Shown here piece by piece: positions 7,023 to 9,242 of a DNA stretch of 9,242 bases (position 1 is the stretch's first letter; every line of letters starts with the position of its first letter). Below the pieces are notes generated by a model, which had not been told where the DNA came from, did not search any database, and saw only the letters and a list, made by a program, of their open reading frames with translations. Source of the stretch: an uncultured Collinsella sp. (lineage in GTDB: Bacteria; Actinomycetota; Coriobacteriia; Coriobacteriales; Coriobacteriaceae); assembly GCA_900545075.1 (NCBI GenBank), contig UQXT01000080.1:1-9242 (forward strand), written 5' to 3'. The position numbers were made by a program, and so were the translations under genes.

Positions 7023-7352
7023 AACAGAAAAGAGCACGTAGACCTGCCATAGCTCACCGACAAAGCTCATGCCGGCAAGAGCGGCAGAGGTAGCGATAAC
7101 GGTTAGGGAGCCCAAAACGCGACCGCTTACTTTATCGCCAACATGGCCAATGACAAGCGATCCGATAACGCTCACCACCGTGGAGATCGCATTGGAGATG
7201 TTGTACTGGGCAAGCGTAATCCCGAGGTCGCTGACGATGAGCGGCTAGAACAGACTCATGCAGTTAACGAAAATGGTGTAGCACGTGGCCATGATCACAA
7301 AGCCGGAGGCCACCACGAGCCAGCCGGGGAAGAACTTACGTTGCTGGGACAT
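7023..7352 (-). pseudogene. MFS transporter remnant (oxalate/formate-antiporter-like), nonsense codon and 3' truncation
   Basis: The frame starts at ATG 7352 with AAGGAA upstream and reads MSQQRKFFPGWLVVASGFVI, a first transmembrane helix typical of OFA-type MFS permeases. Codon 36 is TAG (7245-7247). After it the same frame continues PLIVSDLGITLAQYN, then a second helix ending SLVIGHVGDKVSGR, which matches the MFS loop 2-3 motif (G-x3-D-x2-G-R), and a third helix ending near LFSV (codon 110). Beyond that, homology-like sequence stops. An intact member has about 400 residues, so roughly three quarters are missing. It begins 40 bp after the M20 amidohydrolase gene and was likely co-transcribed with it as uptake partner. 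Two independent lesions make it non-functional. The substrate cannot be told. Confidence 0.85.
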
Positions 7353-7392
7353 ACTGTTCCTTTTTTAAACAAACGAGTAGCAAGATTGGGTG

Positions 7393-8688
7393 CTACCGGT
7401 GGTCGGCGATGTAGCCCAAAGCGACGGCGGCATAAGCCGCGGCGCCAAGGGGAAGCTCGGCATCGCTAAAGCGTGCCTTGGGATGGTGCTGGGCAAAGTG
7501 CTCGTCCGTATCGGTCACAGCAGCGCCCACGGTAAAGTACGCACTCGGGATCTCGCTAGAGATCAACGCGAAGTCCTCACTCGCCATGGCGTGGAACAGC
7601 GGCAGGAAGGCGGCCTTGGGCAGCACCGCGCCCACGTAGCCAAGCGACGCCTGGGTCATGTCGTCATCGAGTACGAGCGGGGGAACATCCGAGAGCGTCT
7701 CGATAGTTGCCGGCGTGCGATAGGTCGTGGCAACACCTTTGACGACCTCCGCGATGCGGGTCTTGAGGTGCTCCATGAGCTCAACATCAAAGCCGCGCAG
7801 CGTTCCCTCGAGCACGCAGGTGTCGGGGATGACGTTGGCCGCCAGGCCGCCAGCAAACTTACCGACGGTAAGTGCGACCTCCTTGGCCGCCGGCACTTCG
7901 CGAGCGATGAGCTCCTGAAGCGCCAGATGCACATGCACGCCCGCCGTGATGGGGTCGATGCAGATCTCGGGGCTCGAGCCATGGCCGCCCTTGCCCTGGA
8001 GCGTGATGCGGAAACCGTACACGCCCGAAAGCGCTGGACTGCCGTAGAGCACCAGGCCAAGCGGCGACTGGCTGTTGACATGCATGGCAAAGGCCGCCTG
8101 AGGGCGCGGGTTCTCGAGCAAGCCGTCGGCGATGGCAGCGCGTGCTCCCTCAAAGGTCTCCTCGCCCGGCTGGAACAGCAACTTCACCGTGGCGTTGGCC
8201 TCCACAAGCTCGGCCTCGCGGGCCTTGAGCAAACGGGCCGCACCGAGCAGGGCCGTCGCGTGCATATCGTGGCCGCAGGCATGCATGCAACCGTTGGTGG
8301 AAGCGAAAGGCTCGCCCGATTCCTCGGCAACGGGCAGCGCATCCATGTCGCCGCGCAGCATAACGACCGTACCGGCCTGTTCGTCCGCGCAGACGCCATT
8401 GCCCTGGGCCGCGGCGGCACCGGCGCCGACAAGGCCCACAACGCAGGAACCATCGACGAGCGTGGTATGGGGGATGTCCATCTCGTCCAGACGTGCCTGG
8501 ATATAGGCAGACGTCTGCGGAAGATTGTTACCGAGCTCGGGCATCTGGTGTAGATCGTGTCGCCACGCAGCGAGCTCGTCTGCAAAAGCCTGAGCTTCTG
8601 CGACAAGACCGTCACCGATAGCGGTCTGCGCCGCTGTGGTAGCCTGAGGCGCTGGTTGCGGTTGAAAATCGGACAGAGCTGGTGCCAT
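7393..8688 (-). CDS. M20 family metallo-amidohydrolase (hippurate/IAA-amino-acid hydrolase type)
   Basis: Predicted cytoplasmic di-metal amidohydrolase of 431 residues cleaving an N-acyl amino acid, aminobenzoyl-glutamate-like conjugate or peptide; the exact substrate is not readable. Signature parts: WRHDLHQMPEL (42-52), LRGDMDALPV (111-120), CMHACGHDMHATALLGAA (134-151) with metal ligands C138 and H140, the catalytic pair EE at 176-177, AMHVNS with H203, the dimerisation-domain GKGGHGSSP (232-240), MASEDFA (368-374) and a C-terminal HHP (401-403) for the last metal ligand. The start at 8688 is set by GGAGGG six bases upstream; the frame runs open upstream to 9159, but that part overlaps the EamA gene and the terminator. 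The 20-residue Ala/Gln/Pro-rich N-terminus has no signal-peptide look. The MFS remnant follows by 40 bp. Confidence 0.93.
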   Translation of the reverse strand: MAPALSDFQPQPAPQATTAAQTAIGDGLVAEAQAFADELAAWRHDLHQMPELGNNLPQTSAYIQARLDEMDIPHTTLVDGSCVVGLVGAGAAAAQGNGVCADEQAGTVVMLRGDMDALPVAEESGEPFASTNGCMHACGHDMHATALLGAARLLKAREAELVEANATVKLLFQPGEETFEGARAAIADGLLENPRPQAAFAMHVNSQSPLGLVLYGSPALSGVYGFRITLQGKGGHGSSPEICIDPITAGVHVHLALQELIAREVPAAKEVALTVGKFAGGLAANVIPDTCVLEGTLRGFDVELMEHLKTRIAEVVKGVATTYRTPATIETLSDVPPLVLDDDMTQASLGYVGAVLPKAAFLPLFHAMASEDFALISSEIPSAYFTVGAAVTDTDEHFAQHHPKARFSDAELPLGAAAYAAVALGYIADHR

Positions 8689-8718
8689 AGATGCCCTCCA
8701 GTAACGTTTTTGCAGCAC

Positions 8719-8740
8719 GCACTTTGATAGCGTAAAGTGC
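8719..8740. promoter_or_regulatory. Operator-like inverted repeat upstream of the M20 gene
   Basis: GCACTTT (8719-8725) and AAAGTGC (8734-8740) are perfect 7-bp arms around an 8-bp spacer, centred about 40 bases before the M20 start codon. Size and position suit a dimeric repressor or activator site. No regulator gene is in the window and no clear -10/-35 pair was found. Confidence 0.45.
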
Positions 8741-8765
8741 AAGGCACAACTGTAAGGGCATGACA

Positions 8766-8792
8766 TAAAAAATGCCGCCCTGGGAGGGCGGC
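8766..8792 (-). terminator. Intrinsic terminator of the EamA gene
   Basis: GCCGCCCT (8774-8781) and AGGGCGGC (8785-8792) form a perfect 8-bp stem with a 3-base loop. On the minus strand the stem is followed by ATTTTTTA. It lies 12 bases after the EamA stop codon and separates that gene from the M20 unit. Confidence 0.92.
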
Positions 8793-8804
8793 GCAACAAG
8801 TTGT

Positions 8805-9242
8805 TTACAATTGCGGGTGTGATTTTCGGCACAAGAAATCGAAATGCGTCTCGCTCAAGATAATCGACAGGAAGATGAACGCGAAGCCGGCGAGCAGACG
8901 CGAGGTGAGCGCCTCCCCCATCAGCAGCACCGAAAACAACACACCCGAAGGCGACTCCATCGAAAGGAGCAGCGAGCCCGTCGAGGCCGGGACGTGCGCC
9001 AATCCAACATTTTGGACGAGCAGGGCCACACACGTACAACCCACCGAGAGGAAGGCCATCACGCCGATAAAGCTCGGCGTCCACACGAACGCGGGCGCTT
9101 GAGTCTCGAATAGCAGCGACGTTGCCAAGCTCAAGACGCCATTGCCCACAAACATCCAAAACGTGATGACGTTGATGTCCATCTTGCGACCGTACTTGGC
9201 GGTCACCGCCATCTGGATGGCAAAGAAGACCGCGCCGCCCAG
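8805..9242 (-). CDS. EamA/DMT-family membrane permease, C-terminal part (5' end outside window)
   Basis: The last 145 codons of a drug/metabolite-transporter-superfamily protein, open to the window edge. It shows about five hydrophobic segments, including VITFWMFVGNGVLSLATSLL, FIGVMAFLSVGCTCVALLVQ and a final LLAGFAFIFLSIILSE. The run VQNVGLAHVPASTGSLLLSM followed by ESPSGVLFSVLLMGEALTSR is the conserved end of the second EamA repeat (a helix starting after PA, then ExP and a GE turn). The usual length is near 300 residues, so about half is visible. The ATG at 9212 is internal and not the start. It ends in a short polar tail and TAA, then its own terminator. Substrate unknown; an amino-acid or metabolite exporter is typical. 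Confidence 0.88.
   Translation of the reverse strand: MGGAVFFAIQMAVTAKYGRKMDINVITFWMFVGNGVLSLATSLLFETQAPAFVWTPSFIGVMAFLSVGCTCVALLVQNVGLAHVPASTGSLLLSMESPSGVLFSVLLMGEALTSRLLAGFAFIFLSIILSETHFDFLCRKSHPQL

Noticed and set aside
6026..7063. 345-codon minus-strand frame overlapping hisS and the hairpins
   Set aside because: It runs through both inverted repeats and then out of frame through hisS; the sequence is Ser/Arg-rich and not protein-like.
7390..8553. 387-codon plus-strand frame opposite the M20 gene
   Set aside because: Antisense shadow; the minus strand shows full M20 metal-site motifs.
8689..9159. N-terminal extension of the M20 frame
   Set aside because: The frame is open upstream, but this part overlaps the EamA gene in another frame and crosses its terminator; a good ribosome binding site fixes the start at 8688.
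1..9242. CRISPR array, prophage, transposase, defence island, tRNA or rRNA
   Set aside because: No spaced direct repeats, integrase, transposase, phage genes or RNA-gene signatures were seen.

Overview
The window is GC-rich bacterial DNA in which every supported gene lies on the minus strand. Protein content (nickel-pincer lactate racemase beside a LarD-type channel, a 941-residue PEP carboxylase ending QNTG, a HisRS with the four-cysteine insertion, an M20 amidohydrolase beside an MFS transporter) and style fit a gut anaerobe of the Actinomycetota, class Coriobacteriia. Collinsella is my best guess, but this is inferred from overall look and not from a marker gene.

Layout in the direction of transcription (high to low coordinates): the C-terminal half of an EamA/DMT permease (8805-9242, 5' end outside), closed by a clear intrinsic terminator (8766-8792). 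Next comes an M20 amidohydrolase (7393-8688) with an operator-like palindrome upstream. It is followed after 40 bp by the remnant of an MFS (oxalate/formate-antiporter-like) transporter, broken by a TAG codon and truncated (7023-7352). A non-coding stretch then holds two long near-perfect hairpins (6815-6935). hisS follows (5436-6749) with a consensus -10 box, interrupted by an in-frame TAA within the anticodon-binding domain. Then come ppc (2364-5189), a roughly 400-bp non-coding region dominated by a 127-bp inverted repeat and a terminator-like hairpin, and finally larA (667-1944) and a partial larD-like aquaglyceroporin gene (1-617).

Functionally, larA and the MIP channel make a lactate module: D/L-lactate is racemised by a nickel enzyme and moved across the membrane by the channel. 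The NPN-cofactor genes larB, larC and larE are not in the window and could lie beyond position 1. ppc supplies oxaloacetate from PEP. The M20/MFS pair looks like an amide or peptide-conjugate uptake-and-hydrolysis unit whose transporter is now dead.

I did not find a defence system, CRISPR array, prophage or complete transposon. The points most worth a second look are the nonsense codon in hisS, the very large inverted repeat between ppc and larA, the paired hairpins next to the MFS remnant, and the larA-larD arrangement with an altered second NPA motif.
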